In this document: one piece after another, positions 35,247 through 44,353 of the stretch | Layout: each line of letters begins with the position of its first letter | Numbering within the stretch: position 1 is the first letter of the stretch | Source of the DNA: Achromobacter agilis | GTDB lineage: Bacteria; Pseudomonadota; Gammaproteobacteria; Burkholderiales; Burkholderiaceae_B | Assembly (NCBI RefSeq): GCF_900496965.1 | Contig: NZ_UFQB01000009.1 | Span: 62,001 to 126,000, forward strand | Direction of reading: 5' to 3' | DNA length: 64,000 nucleotides | The notes under the pieces: generated by a model | Databases searched by the model: none | Seen by the model: the letters and a program-made list of their open reading frames with translations, nothing else | What the model was told of the DNA's origin: nothing | Made by a program: the position numbers and the translations under genes

Positions 35247-36197
35247 CTACCGTTCACCCTTGCGATAGGGCTTCATCAGGGCCTGCGGGTAGGCGGCGCG
35301 GCGCGCCATCACCACCAGGGCGAGAATGGACAGGATATAGGGCAGCATCAGATAGACCTGGTACGGCAGTTCGGGCAAGCCGGGCAAGGCCGCGCCGCCC
35401 TGCTGCATGCGCAGCTGCAAGGCGTCGAAGAAAGCGAATATCAGGGCGCCCAGCAGCGCCTTGCCGGGGCGCCACGACGCGAACACCACCAGCGCCACGC
35501 AGACCCAGCCGCGGCCGTTGACCATGTTGAAGAAGAAGGCGTTGAACGCGGCCAGCGTCAGGAAGCTGCCGGCCACGCCCATCAGCGCCGAGCCGGCCAC
35601 GATGGCGCTCATGCGCAGGCGCGTCACCGACAGGCCCTGTCCTTCGGCGGCCGCCGGATTCTCGCCCACCATGCGGATCGCCAGGCCGACCGGCGTGCGG
35701 TTCAGCACCCAGGCGAGTATCGGCACGGCGGCCAGCGCGATCAGCGTCATGGGCGTCTGCCCCGCCAGCACCGGTCCAATGAGCGGAATGCCGTCCAGGA
35801 ACTTCATTTCGGCGAACGGGGTGATCGTGGGCGGCGTATTTACGCTGGGGAAGGTGACGCGGTACGCGAAATAGCTGAGGCTGGTGGCCAGCAGGGTTAC
35901 GCCCAGGCCGGAAACGTGTTGCGACAGGCCCAGCGGCACGGTCAGCACCGCGTGCAACAGGCCGAAGACGGCGCCCGCGAGGGCCGCGGCCAGCACGCCC
36001 ACGTAGAGCGGCGCACCCAGGTACACCGCCAGCCAGCCCGTGAAGGCGCCGGCCACCATGATGCCTTCGATGCCCAGGTTGAGGACGCCGGCGCGTTCGC
36101 ACAGCAGCACGCCCAGCGTCCCCAGTATCAGCGGCGTGGCCAGGCGCAGCACGGCGACCCAGAAGGCCGGGGAACTCATCAGATCCATCCATTCCAT
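35247..36197 (-). CDS. Nucleoside-type ABC transporter permease 2
   Basis: Inner-membrane permease of 316 aa in the branched-chain/nucleoside (YufQ/NupQ) family, strongly hydrophobic with about nine or ten segments. The signature RLATPLILGTLGVLLCERAGVLNLGIEGIMVAGAFTGWLAV is conserved. GAGGAGC precedes the ATG at 36197, 10 nt after the first permease stop. It pairs with the permease at 36208-37278. Confidence 0.92.
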   Translation of the reverse strand: MEWMDLMSSPAFWVAVLRLATPLILGTLGVLLCERAGVLNLGIEGIMVAGAFTGWLAVYLGAPLYVGVLAAALAGAVFGLLHAVLTVPLGLSQHVSGLGVTLLATSLSYFAYRVTFPSVNTPPTITPFAEMKFLDGIPLIGPVLAGQTPMTLIALAAVPILAWVLNRTPVGLAIRMVGENPAAAEGQGLSVTRLRMSAIVAGSALMGVAGSFLTLAAFNAFFFNMVNGRGWVCVALVVFASWRPGKALLGALIFAFFDALQLRMQQGGAALPGLPELPYQVYLMLPYILSILALVVMARRAAYPQALMKPYRKGER

Positions 36198-36207
36198 GGC
36201 GCGCTCC

Positions 36208-37278
36208 TCAGGCCTGGCTGCGCAGGCGGTACTGCGCGAATAACGTCGCGACCAGCATGGCGAGCAACGAGGTGGCGACGATGACGTCGGCGATGTAGTT
36301 CGGGACGGCGATGGCGCGGCTCATGCTGTCCGCGCCCACCAGCATGCCGGCGACGAAGAGGCTGGCCAGGATCACGCCCAGCGGGTGCAGGCCCGCCAGC
36401 ATGGCGACCACGACGCCCGTGTAGCCATAGCCCGGCGACATGTCCAGGGTGACGTAGCTGGTGCGGCCCGCCACCTCGATCGCGCCCGCCAGGCCGGCCA
36501 GCGCGCCGGACAGCATGGCGGTGCCCAGCATGACGCGGTTCACGGGCAGCCCCAGGAAACGCGAGGCGTGGGCATTGGCGCCCACAGCGCGCATCTGGAA
36601 ACCGAACACGGTGTAGCGGTTCAGCAGCCACAGGCCCAGCGCCAGGCCGGCGGCCCAGAGCAGGCCCGTATGGGCGCGCGTGCGTTCGATCAGTTTGCCC
36701 AGCTCCAGGTCGCCATTGAGCGCCACGGATTGCGGCCAGCCCATGGCCATCGGGTCTTTCATCGGGCCGTCCAGCATCATCGAGACGAACAGCAGCACGA
36801 TGAAGTTGCCCAGCAGCGTAGTGACCACTTCGTCCACGCCGAGGCGGGTCTTCAGCAGCGCGGGAATGAGCAACAGCAAGGCGCCCGCGAGCGCGGCGGC
36901 CAGCATCATGCCCGCGAACAGCGCGGGCACCGGCAGGTCGAAGCCCGTGCCGTCATGCAGGCCGCCCACGGCGACCGCCGCCAGCGCGCCCAGATACAGC
37001 TGGCCCTCGGCCCCGATGTTGTAGAAGCGGGCGCGGAACGCCACGGCGCAGGCCAGGCCCGTCAGCATCAGCGGCGTGGCGCGCGTGAGCGTTTCGGACA
37101 GGGCGAAGCGCGAGCCGAACGCGCCTTCGAACAGCAGCGCGTAGGTGCGGCCCACGGGAGCGCCCGCCCACGCCACCAGCAGGGTGCAGACCGCCAGGGT
37201 AAAAAGGATGGCCGCGATGGGGGCCAAGGCCAGCGCCAGCCGGCTGGGCTCGGGGCGGCGTTCCAGGATCAGTTTCAT
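36208..37278 (-). CDS. Nucleoside-type ABC transporter permease 1
   Basis: Permease of 356 aa in the YufP/NupP family. Conserved TPLMLTGLACAVAFRARFYNIGAEGQLYLGALAAV and GYGYTGVVVAMLAGLHPLGVILASLFVAGMLVGADSMSR are seen. ATG at 37278 is preferred over an upstream TTG because it begins the usual MKLILERR N-terminus. It follows the ATPase stop by 36 nt. Confidence 0.92.
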   Translation of the reverse strand: MKLILERRPEPSRLALALAPIAAILFTLAVCTLLVAWAGAPVGRTYALLFEGAFGSRFALSETLTRATPLMLTGLACAVAFRARFYNIGAEGQLYLGALAAVAVGGLHDGTGFDLPVPALFAGMMLAAALAGALLLLIPALLKTRLGVDEVVTTLLGNFIVLLFVSMMLDGPMKDPMAMGWPQSVALNGDLELGKLIERTRAHTGLLWAAGLALGLWLLNRYTVFGFQMRAVGANAHASRFLGLPVNRVMLGTAMLSGALAGLAGAIEVAGRTSYVTLDMSPGYGYTGVVVAMLAGLHPLGVILASLFVAGMLVGADSMSRAIAVPNYIADVIVATSLLAMLVATLFAQYRLRSQA

Positions 37279-37314
37279 GCGAAAAATGCTCAATAGAGAG
37301 GCGCTGACGGTCCG

Positions 37315-38844
37315 TCAGACGCGGGTGCCCGTCATGGCCAGGCCCACCGTGGCGGGCGTCCAGTCGGCTACCGGTTTGACGGCGACCAGCTTGCCGCCGC
37401 ACAGCACGGCGATGCGGTCGGCCAGCGCGAAGATCTCTTCCAGGTCCTCGGACACCAGCAGCACGCCGGCGCCGCGCTTGCGGGCCGCCAGGAGCTGCTC
37501 GCGCACATAGGCCACCGCGCCGATGTCCAGGCCCCAGGTGGGTTGGTCGGCCACGATGAAGCGCGGCTCGCGCGCCAGCGTGCGGCCCAGGATCAGCTTC
37601 TGCATATTGCCGCCGGACAGGCTGCGCGTGCGCACGTCCAGCGAGGCCGCGCGCACGTCGAACTGTTTGGCGAGCGACGCGGCGTACGCCTTGCCCGCGC
37701 GCGCGCGGATCAGGCCGTAGCGCGCGAAGCGCTTGTCCTTCAGGTCTTCGACGATGGCGTTCTCCCACAAGGGGCTGTCGCCGATCATGCCTTCGCCGTG
37801 GCGGTCCTCCGGGATGCGGCCGACCCGCGCGGCCGTCCAGCCGGCCGGCGTCGTGGGCGCGGCAGCGTGCTCGGGGCCCAGGCGTACCGTGCCGTCGGAC
37901 GGCTGGCGCAGCCCGGTCAGCACCGAGACCAGCGCCTGCTGGCCGTTGCCGGCCACGCCCGCGATGGCGACGATTTCATGTTCATGCACCACCAGGTCCA
38001 GGCCGTCCAGGCGCAGCGCGCCGTCGCGGCCGTCGCGCACGGAGACCTGCGACAGGGTGACGACGGGCGCGGTCCGCTCGGCCGCCGCCACGGCTTCGGC
38101 GTGCGGCATGACGACCTTGCGGCCCACCATCAGTTCCGCAAGCTCCGCGGGGCTGGTGCCGGCGGTATCGCGTTCGGCGACCAGCTTGCCCTGGCGCAGC
38201 ACGGCCACGCGGCGCGACACGGCCATCACTTCGTCCAGCTTGTGCGAAATGAAGATCACGGCCAGGCCTTCGTCGACGAAGCCGCGCAGGGTGGCGAACA
38301 GGTCCTGCACTTCCTGCGGCGTGAGCACGGCGGTGGGCTCGTCCAGGATCAGCACGCGGGCGCCGCGGTAGAGCGCCTTCAGGATTTCGACCCGCTGTTT
38401 CTCGCCGACGGACAGCGTGCCGACCCGCGCGTCCGGATCCACGCCCAGGCCGAAACGCTGGCCCAGCTCGACCAGGCGCTTGCGCGCCCTGCCGCGGCCT
38501 GACGCCAGCTTCCACAGGGATTCCGTGCCGACCATGATGTTGTCCAGCACGGTCAGGTTGTCCGCCAGCGTGAAGTGCTGGTGCACCATGCCCACGCCGG
38601 CCGCCAGCGCGGCGTCGGGCCGGCCGGCGGGCAGGGGCTTGCCGAAGACCTCGATGCCTCCGGCGTCGGCCACGTAGTGGCCGAACAGGATCGACACCAG
38701 GGTCGATTTGCCGGCGCCGTTCTCGCCCAGCAGGGCCAACACCTCGCCCTGGGCGAGCGTAAGCGATATGCCGTCGTTGGCCGTCAGGCTGCCGAAGCGT
38801 TTGGTGATCCCCGTCAGTCGCAGGGCGAGAGGCGCTTGGTTCAT
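37315..38844 (-). CDS. Nucleoside-type ABC transporter ATP-binding protein (two ATPase domains)
   Basis: Tandem ATPase of 509 aa, like YufO/NupO and sugar ATPases such as RbsA. The first domain has Walker A GENGAGKST, SVGEKQRVEILKAL and Walker B LILDEPTAVLT. The second has the degenerate Walker A GVAGNGQQ, the signature LSGGNMQKLILGRTL and Walker B FIVADQPTWGLDIGA, typical of this family's second half. ATG at 38844 overlaps the receptor stop (ATGA). Confidence 0.93.
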   Translation of the reverse strand: MNQAPLALRLTGITKRFGSLTANDGISLTLAQGEVLALLGENGAGKSTLVSILFGHYVADAGGIEVFGKPLPAGRPDAALAAGVGMVHQHFTLADNLTVLDNIMVGTESLWKLASGRGRARKRLVELGQRFGLGVDPDARVGTLSVGEKQRVEILKALYRGARVLILDEPTAVLTPQEVQDLFATLRGFVDEGLAVIFISHKLDEVMAVSRRVAVLRQGKLVAERDTAGTSPAELAELMVGRKVVMPHAEAVAAAERTAPVVTLSQVSVRDGRDGALRLDGLDLVVHEHEIVAIAGVAGNGQQALVSVLTGLRQPSDGTVRLGPEHAAAPTTPAGWTAARVGRIPEDRHGEGMIGDSPLWENAIVEDLKDKRFARYGLIRARAGKAYAASLAKQFDVRAASLDVRTRSLSGGNMQKLILGRTLAREPRFIVADQPTWGLDIGAVAYVREQLLAARKRGAGVLLVSEDLEEIFALADRIAVLCGGKLVAVKPVADWTPATVGLAMTGTRV

Positions 38845-39869
38845 CGTGCCGAGGACTTGGGTTCTTTGTCGTTGACCTTCACGCTGAAGCTGCCGTCCAG
38901 GATGGCCTTCTGCCTGGCTTCCACCTTGGCGATCAGGTCGGCCGGGATCTTGGCCGCGAACGTGCCCAGCGGCGCCAGCGACGAGCCCTTGTGCTTCATC
39001 AGCGAATACTGGCCGTAATCGTCGGCCTTGAAGGTGCCGGCCTTGACCTGCTTGAGCGCCTCGTCGATGGTCGGCTCCATGCTCCACAGGGCCGAGGCCA
39101 CCACGGTCTCGGGGTACTGGGGCTGCGTGTCGATCACGTTGCCGATGGCGAGCTTGCCGCGTTCCTTCGCGGCGTCCGAGACGCCGAAACGCTCGGCGTA
39201 AAGCACGTCAGCGCCCTTGTCGATCATCGCGAAGGCGGCTTCCTTGGCCTTCGGGGGATCGAACCAGGAGCCGATGAACGTCACGGTGAATTCGGCTTGC
39301 GGATTCACTTCTTTGGCGCCGTCGATGAAGGCCTGCATCAGGCGGTTCACTTCAGGGATGGGATAGCCGCCTACCAGGCCGATCTTGCCGGTCTTGCTCA
39401 TGCCGGCGGCGATCATGCCGGTCAGGTAGGCGGGTTCCTGGATGTAGTTGTCGAACACCGAGAAGTTGGGCTGCTGGGGCTTGCCGGACGAACCCATCAG
39501 GAATGCCGTCTGCGGGTAGTCCTTGGCCACCTTGCGGGCGGCGGCTTCCACCGCGAAGGCCTCGCCCACCACCAGCTTGTTGCCCTGTTCCGCGTACTGG
39601 CGCATCACACGCTCGTAGTCGGCGTTGGTGACGTTTTCCGAGAACGTGTAGTCGATCTCGCCGCGATCGCGGGCGGCCGTCAGCGCCTTGTGGATGCGCG
39701 ACACCCATTGCTGTTCGACCGGCACCGTGTAGATGGCGGCGACCTTGGTCTTGGCGGGCGCCTGGGCGTGGGCAGCGCCGGAGAACAGCAGCGCGCCGGC
39801 GGCGGCGGCGGCCAGCTTGAGCAGGCCGCGGCGGGCGATGCCGCCGGACAGGGGGAACAGGGCTTTCAT
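38841..39869 (-). CDS. BMP family (PnrA/Med-like) ABC substrate-binding protein
   Basis: Receptor of 342 aa for nucleosides or bases. The first 36 residues contain an arginine-bearing signal sequence (RRGLLKLAAAAAGALLFSGAAHA). Diagnostic parts are VAAIYTVPVEQQWVSRIHKAL, GKIGLVGGYPIPEVNRLMQAFIDGA and SWFDPPKAKEAAFAMIDKGADVLY. It is the first gene of the operon that ends with codA, so the imported ligand is most probably a pyrimidine or purine base, or a nucleoside. Confidence 0.93.
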   Translation of the reverse strand: MKALFPLSGGIARRGLLKLAAAAAGALLFSGAAHAQAPAKTKVAAIYTVPVEQQWVSRIHKALTAARDRGEIDYTFSENVTNADYERVMRQYAEQGNKLVVGEAFAVEAAARKVAKDYPQTAFLMGSSGKPQQPNFSVFDNYIQEPAYLTGMIAAGMSKTGKIGLVGGYPIPEVNRLMQAFIDGAKEVNPQAEFTVTFIGSWFDPPKAKEAAFAMIDKGADVLYAERFGVSDAAKERGKLAIGNVIDTQPQYPETVVASALWSMEPTIDEALKQVKAGTFKADDYGQYSLMKHKGSSLAPLGTFAAKIPADLIAKVEARQKAILDGSFSVKVNDKEPKSSAR

Positions 39870-40343
39870 GCGGGTGACTCCTACGCGGGGAGGGAAAGGG
39901 ATCGGGGGTGTTGCGGGCGCGCCGCGGCGGGTGCCGCGCCGCCAGGGACACGATCGCGCGCGCTGTTGCGGCCCGGCGCCAGATGGCGGCCGCCGGCGGG
40001 CAAGCCGGGACGAGCGGTCGGAAACGAGGGCGTGGGATCGGTCATTGGACGGGAGCGTACGGAGGCGCGTCCCGTCCGAAGGGGCGGATTCGCAGCCAGT
40101 CCGAGCGAAGCAAGTTGTATGCCATGGGGCATTCCCGCGACAAGTCGGGGAAACCTGATGGCCGGGCAGGATTATAGGCACCCTGGCGGGGAATCGCGGC
40201 ACCGGCGTGGTGCGAGCTGTCCCAAGGGGTGGACAGCGCGCGCCTGGAACGGGCCGTTGCGGCGCGAAAGCGCGCCCGGCGCGGGTTCGCGCGTCTAAAA
40301 TCCGATCATGAGCCGCGCGCGGCGCGGCGAGCTGGAAGGCCTC
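39870..40343. other. Gene-free divergent intergenic region
   Basis: About 470 nt between the divergent BMP receptor gene and the DedA-rhodanese gene. No convincing gene or known riboswitch was recognised. On the minus strand a TATAAT (40170-40175) could be a -10 box for the transporter operon, leaving a long (about 300 nt) GC-rich leader; no good -35 was seen. Confidence 0.4.
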
Positions 40344-41273
40344 ATGCAAGACATTCAATTGCTGCTCGAACAGTACGGCGGGTGGCTGGTGTTCGCCAAT
40401 GTGCTGGTGGAGCAGGCCGGTTTGCCGGTGCCCGCCTACCCTATGCTGATCGCGGCCGGCGCCCTGGGTGGCGCGGGCGGCTGGGCCGTGCCCTGGCTGG
40501 CGGCCACGGCCGCCTGCCTGCTGGCCGACACGCTCTGGTACGTGGCCGGCCGGCGCTACGGCTCGCGCCTGCTGGGCGTGATCTGCAAGATGTCGCTGTC
40601 GCAGGACTCCTGCATCCGCCAGACGCAGCGCCTGTATCTGCGCATCGGCGTCCGGGCGCTGCTGGTCTGCAAGTTCCTGCCGGGCGCGGGGGCGCTGTCC
40701 ACCGTCATGGCGGGCCTGACGGGCACCGCCTACCGCCGCTTCCTGGTCTACGACCTGGCCGGGTCCCTGATCTGGGTGGGCTCGGCCCTGCTCCTGGGCG
40801 GCCTGTTCCACAACGTCGTGAACGATGTCCTCGAGATCCTGGGCACCTATGGCGCGATGGGCCTGGGCCTGCTGGCGGCGGTGCTGGCGCTGTACATCCT
40901 GGCGCGCTTCCTGCGGCGCCGGATCCTGTTGCGCAGCCTGCGCGTCATCCCCCGCCTGTCGGTGGATGAGCTGATGCAGTGGCGCGAGGATGGCCGCAAC
41001 ACGCTCGTCTTCGACGTGCGGCCCGAGGCGGTGCGCGACGAGCAGCGGATCCCGGGCGCGATCGCGGTGGACCTGAAGGCGCCCCTGCCCAAGCTGGACG
41101 CCGGGGCGCTGGATTCCGACATCGTCGTCTATTGCGCCTGCCCCAACGAGGTCTCGGCGGCGCTGCTGGCGTCGCGGCTGCGCGCCGCCGGCTATCCCAA
41201 CACCTGGGCCCTGCGCGGCGGATACGAGGCCTGGGCCGAGCACAAGCGCGCCGCGCCCGCGCAAGGCGCATAA
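40344..41273 (+). CDS. DedA family membrane protein fused to a rhodanese domain
   Basis: Protein of 309 aa. The N-terminal two thirds is a DedA/SNARE-associated (VTT) domain with LVEQAGLPVPAYPMLIAAGALGG and CKFLPGAGALSTVMAGLTG; a rhodanese-like domain occupies about residues 210-300 with DVRPEAVRDEQRIPGAIAVDL and the cysteine loop YCACPNEVSAALLASRL, so a catalytic cysteine is present. ATG at 40344 is preferred because GGAAGG lies 7 nt upstream; an in-frame ATG at 40308 has no such site. DedA proteins are linked to membrane lipid transport and proton-motive-force homeostasis. The rhodanese would lie in the cytoplasm. Confidence 0.88.
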   Translation: MQDIQLLLEQYGGWLVFANVLVEQAGLPVPAYPMLIAAGALGGAGGWAVPWLAATAACLLADTLWYVAGRRYGSRLLGVICKMSLSQDSCIRQTQRLYLRIGVRALLVCKFLPGAGALSTVMAGLTGTAYRRFLVYDLAGSLIWVGSALLLGGLFHNVVNDVLEILGTYGAMGLGLLAAVLALYILARFLRRRILLRSLRVIPRLSVDELMQWREDGRNTLVFDVRPEAVRDEQRIPGAIAVDLKAPLPKLDAGALDSDIVVYCACPNEVSAALLASRLRAAGYPNTWALRGGYEAWAEHKRAAPAQGA

Positions 41274-41323
41274 TTCCGCCATCGGCCCGCGCTGTCGGCG
41301 CAGGGCCCTGACAGGAGACAGAC

Positions 41324-42250
41324 ATGCGGTTGTTGTTCTTGGGCGCTGGCGGCACCGGCGGGTATTTCGGAGGGCGCGCCGCCCAGGCCGGCGCGGACGT
41401 GACATTCCTGGTGCGCGAGCCGCGCGCCGCGCGCATCCGCGAGCAGGGGTTGCGCATCCAGAGCCCGCTGGGCGATGCCACGCTGCATCCCCAACTGGCC
41501 ACGCAGCAGACCCTGCAGGGCAGCTACGACGTCGTGGTGCTCAGCTGCAAGGCCTATGACCTGCCCAGCGCCATCGAAGCGATCCGCCCCGCGATCGGGC
41601 CGGACACGGCCGTGCTGCCCATCATGAACGGGGTGCTGCAATACGATGTGCTGGACCGCGAATTCGAGCCCCATCGCGTGCTGGGCGGCCTTTGCCAGAT
41701 CAACGCCACGCTCGGCCCCGAGGGCGAAGTGGTGCACCTGGGCAAGCACGCCAGCATCGTCTTCGGCGAACGCGCGGGCCCGGCGCGCAGCGCGCGCTGC
41801 GAAGCGCTGGAGCAGGCGCTGGCCGGCGGCGAGTATTCCTGCCGCCTGAGCGGCGAGATCTACCAGGACATCTGGGAAAAGTACGTGTTCCTGACCACGC
41901 TGGCGGCCGCCACCTGCATGATGCGCGGGTCCGTCGGGCAAATTGCCTCCACCGATGACGGCCTCGACATCCTGCGCACGCTGCTGCAGGAATCGCAGGC
42001 CGTCGCCGCCGCGTCCGGCCACGCGGTCCGGCCCGAAGCCGACGCGTCGGCGCGCAAGATCCTGACCGATCCCACGCAGCCCATGACCGCCTCGATGTTC
42101 CGGGACCTGCGCCAGGGCCTGCCGGTCGAGGCCGACCACATCGTGGGCGACATGCTCCGCCGCGCCCGCACGCTGGGCGTGGACGCGACCTACCTGCGCA
42201 CCGCTTACGCGCATCTGCAGGTCTACCAGGCGCAGCGGGCCGCCGGCTGA
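41324..42250 (+). CDS. panE: 2-dehydropantoate 2-reductase (ketopantoate reductase)
   Basis: NADPH-dependent reductase of 308 aa converting ketopantoate to pantoate for coenzyme A synthesis. The N-terminal dinucleotide motif is RLLFLGAGGTGGYFGGRAAQAGADVTFLVR; the catalytic lysine region is EKYVFLTTLAAATCMMRG and CKAYDLPSAI is also characteristic. AGGAG lies upstream of the ATG. The family includes non-pantothenate paralogues, so the exact role is by similarity. Apparently monocistronic. Confidence 0.85.
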   Translation: MRLLFLGAGGTGGYFGGRAAQAGADVTFLVREPRAARIREQGLRIQSPLGDATLHPQLATQQTLQGSYDVVVLSCKAYDLPSAIEAIRPAIGPDTAVLPIMNGVLQYDVLDREFEPHRVLGGLCQINATLGPEGEVVHLGKHASIVFGERAGPARSARCEALEQALAGGEYSCRLSGEIYQDIWEKYVFLTTLAAATCMMRGSVGQIASTDDGLDILRTLLQESQAVAAASGHAVRPEADASARKILTDPTQPMTASMFRDLRQGLPVEADHIVGDMLRRARTLGVDATYLRTAYAHLQVYQAQRAAG

Positions 42251-42387
42251 GCGCCCCCCGCCCCCGGTTCGCGGCCCCTGTTCAAGCGGGGCCGCGGAGC
42301 GCAAACTGGCAGGGCGGCCCGAACCGATCGATTTGCCGCCATGGCGCCCTTCTTGCTTGGTTTTCGCAAGATTGGTGCATGAAATGC

Positions 42388-42417
42388 AAAAAACTCTTCC
42401 GCTTTAGCGGGTTTTTT
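42388..42417. terminator. Symmetrical A/T-flanked hairpin
   Basis: The stem CCGC/GCGG is flanked by a six-A run on the left and a six-T run on the right, so it can terminate transcription in either direction. It is about 140 nt downstream of panE and 100 nt before the next gene. Confidence 0.6.
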
Positions 42418-42516
42418 GATCGGATTTGACCGAATAGTATGGCTTTGCCTGAGCTGGACGCGCAGCGCCGCATGGTGCGGCGGCCGACCCGGCTTCCCTT
42501 TCCAAGGAGCAAGACC

Positions 42517-43128
42517 ATGAAAGTCGCATTGATCGGAATTACCGGCCGCGTGGGTTCGCGCGTGGCGGATGAGTTGCTCAAGCGCGGCCACCAGGTCACG
42601 GGTATCGCCCGCAACCTGTCCGACGTGAATCCCCAGCCCGGCCTGACCATCAAGCAGGGCGACGCCACGGATCCGGAGGCGCTGACCTCGATCCTGGCCG
42701 GCCACGACGCCGTGATCAGCGCGTCGCGCTTTGTTTCCTCCGACGCCAAGCCCCTGCTTCATGCCGTGAAGGACGCCGGCGTGCCGCGCCTGCTGGTGGT
42801 GGGGGGCGCGGGCAGCCTGCAGGTGGCGCCCGGCAAGATGCTGATCGATACGCCCGAGTTCCCGGACGCCTACAAGCCCGAGGCTCGCGCCGGCGTGGTG
42901 TTCCTGGACGTGCTGCGCCAGGAAAAGGTGCTGAACTGGACGTTCCTGTCGCCTTCCGCGCTGTTCGAGCCGGGCGAGCGCACCGGCAAGTTCCGCGTCG
43001 GCGACGATACCCTGCTGGCCGACGATGAGGGCAAGAGCTGGATCTCCATGGAAGACTATGCGATAGCGCTGGCCGACGAACTGGAGACGCCCAAGCACTC
43101 GCGCCGCCGCTATACCGTCGGCTATTGA
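42517..43128 (+). CDS. NAD(P)-binding oxidoreductase (NmrA/YwnB-like)
   Basis: Rossmann-fold protein of 203 aa of the atypical SDR group. The N-terminal MKVALIGITGRVGSRVADELLKRGHQVTGIAR includes GxxGxxG. Members include flavin reductase and YwnB-type stress proteins. ATG at 42517 follows AAGGAGC; longer in-frame starts are rejected. It is followed by a clear terminator, so probably monocistronic. No catalytic residue identifies the substrate. Confidence 0.85.
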   Translation: MKVALIGITGRVGSRVADELLKRGHQVTGIARNLSDVNPQPGLTIKQGDATDPEALTSILAGHDAVISASRFVSSDAKPLLHAVKDAGVPRLLVVGGAGSLQVAPGKMLIDTPEFPDAYKPEARAGVVFLDVLRQEKVLNWTFLSPSALFEPGERTGKFRVGDDTLLADDEGKSWISMEDYAIALADELETPKHSRRRYTVGY

Positions 43129-43165
43129 TCCGATGGCATGCCGTCCTCGGGCGGCCGGGAAAATT

Positions 43166-43189
43166 GGGGCCTGGGCAAGGCCCCTTTTT
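43166..43189 (+). terminator. Rho-independent terminator
   Basis: A 7-bp stem (43166-43172 with 43178-43184) and five T follow the NAD(P)-binding oxidoreductase gene by 37 nt. Confidence 0.88.
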
Positions 43190-43276
43190 CCATTGCGGGA
43201 AAGGTCACGGTGTCCGCGTATTTATTTGTAAACTGGCAGACCGCGCCAACCGGCGTCATGACCTGAGTCGTCCTGT

Positions 43277-43735
43277 ATGCGTATGAAGTTGAAATCGTTG
43301 GCCTTCTGTATGCTGGTTGCCGCCGCCACCCTGGCGATCGCGCCCGCGCGCGCGGCCGCGCCCGAGTCCAACAAGGACATCGTGGTGGCCTTCTTCCGCA
43401 TGATGTTCCAGGACCGCGACATCGACGAGGCGGTGCGCCGGTATGTCGGCCCCGGCTATACGCAGCACAATCCGTACATGCAGGACGGCATTGAGCCCAT
43501 GGTGGATTTCTTCCCGGCCTACTTCGAGCAGCATCCGCAGTCCGTCGTCGAGATCAAGCGGGTGATCGCCGAGGGCGACCTGGTAATGATCCACAACCTG
43601 TGGCGCGATTCGCCGGAAGACCGCGGCCAGGCCGTGGTGGATATCTTCCGGGTGGAGAACGGCAAGATCGTCGAGCATTGGGACGTGAGCCAGGAGATTC
43701 CCGAGAATCCGGCCAACCAGAACGGCATGTTCTAG
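43277..43735 (+). CDS. Exported SnoaL-like (NTF2 fold) protein
   Basis: Protein of 152 aa with a Sec signal (MKLKSLAFCMLVAAATLAIAPARA) followed by an NTF2/SnoaL fold. The segments FFRMMFQDRDIDEAVRRYVGPGYTQHNPYMQDG and VDIFRVENGKIVEHWDVSQ are typical of predicted SnoaL-like polyketide cyclase/ester cyclase proteins. The His and Asp in QHNP and EHWD would line the cavity. Enzymatic role unknown. The following flavin reductase gene is 44 nt downstream. Confidence 0.82.
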   Translation: MRMKLKSLAFCMLVAAATLAIAPARAAAPESNKDIVVAFFRMMFQDRDIDEAVRRYVGPGYTQHNPYMQDGIEPMVDFFPAYFEQHPQSVVEIKRVIAEGDLVMIHNLWRDSPEDRGQAVVDIFRVENGKIVEHWDVSQEIPENPANQNGMF

Positions 43736-43779
43736 CGTCGGCCCCCCAAAGGCCCATTCGTCCTGAAAGGAAGCGGATC

Positions 43780-44349
43780 ATGTCCCGCATCGAGCCCGTC
43801 CAACTGCCGCGCGCCTACCTGCTGCTGAACCACGGCCCCACCGTGCTGGTGACCAGCGCGCACGGCGAGGCCCGCAACGTCATGGCCGCGGCCTGGGCCA
43901 TGCCCTTGGATTTCAGTCCGCCCAAGATGCTGGTGGTGGTGGACAAGAACACCTACACGCGCGAGCTGATCGAAGCGTCCGGCGAGTTCGCGCTGTGCAT
44001 TCCCTCGCGCGCGCAGGCCCAGGCCACGCTGCAGGTGGGATCGCATTCCGGGCGCGGCGAAGACAAGTTCCAGGCCAGCGGCCTGGCGACGTTTCCGGCC
44101 AGCAAGATCGGCGCGCCGCTGGTCAGCGGCTGCCTGGGCTGGCTGGAGTGCCGGGTCGTGCCCGAGCCGCACAACCAGCAGGCCTACGATCTGTTCATCG
44201 GCGAAGTCGTAGCCGCCTGGGCCGCGCCGGAAGTGTTTTCGGGCAACCGCTGGCATTTCCCGGACGACGAGCGCCGCTCGGTCCATTATCTGGCCGGTGG
44301 TTCCTTCTTCGCCACGGGCGAAGCCTTCAACGTCTCCGATCCGGAGTAG
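43780..44349 (+). CDS. Flavin reductase-like FMN-binding protein
   Basis: FMN-binding split-barrel protein of 189 aa (flavin reductase-like domain). Signatures: YLLLNHGPTVLVTSAHGEARNVMAAAWAMPLDFSPPKM and ASGEFALCIPSRAQ. ATG at 43780 follows AAAGGAAG. It is part of a likely operon with the SnoaL-like gene before it and the deoxyribosyltransferase gene 4 nt behind it. It resembles YwrF/NADH-FMN oxidoreductases. Confidence 0.85.
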   Translation: MSRIEPVQLPRAYLLLNHGPTVLVTSAHGEARNVMAAAWAMPLDFSPPKMLVVVDKNTYTRELIEASGEFALCIPSRAQAQATLQVGSHSGRGEDKFQASGLATFPASKIGAPLVSGCLGWLECRVVPEPHNQQAYDLFIGEVVAAWAAPEVFSGNRWHFPDDERRSVHYLAGGSFFATGEAFNVSDPE

Positions 44350-44353
44350 TCCC

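Noticed and set aside
39870..40343. A purine riboswitch in the leader of the BMP importer operon, suggested by TATAAT and the nucleobase context
   Set aside because: The conserved junction and loop sequences of purine riboswitches are not present; TATAAT alone is better read as a possible -10 box.
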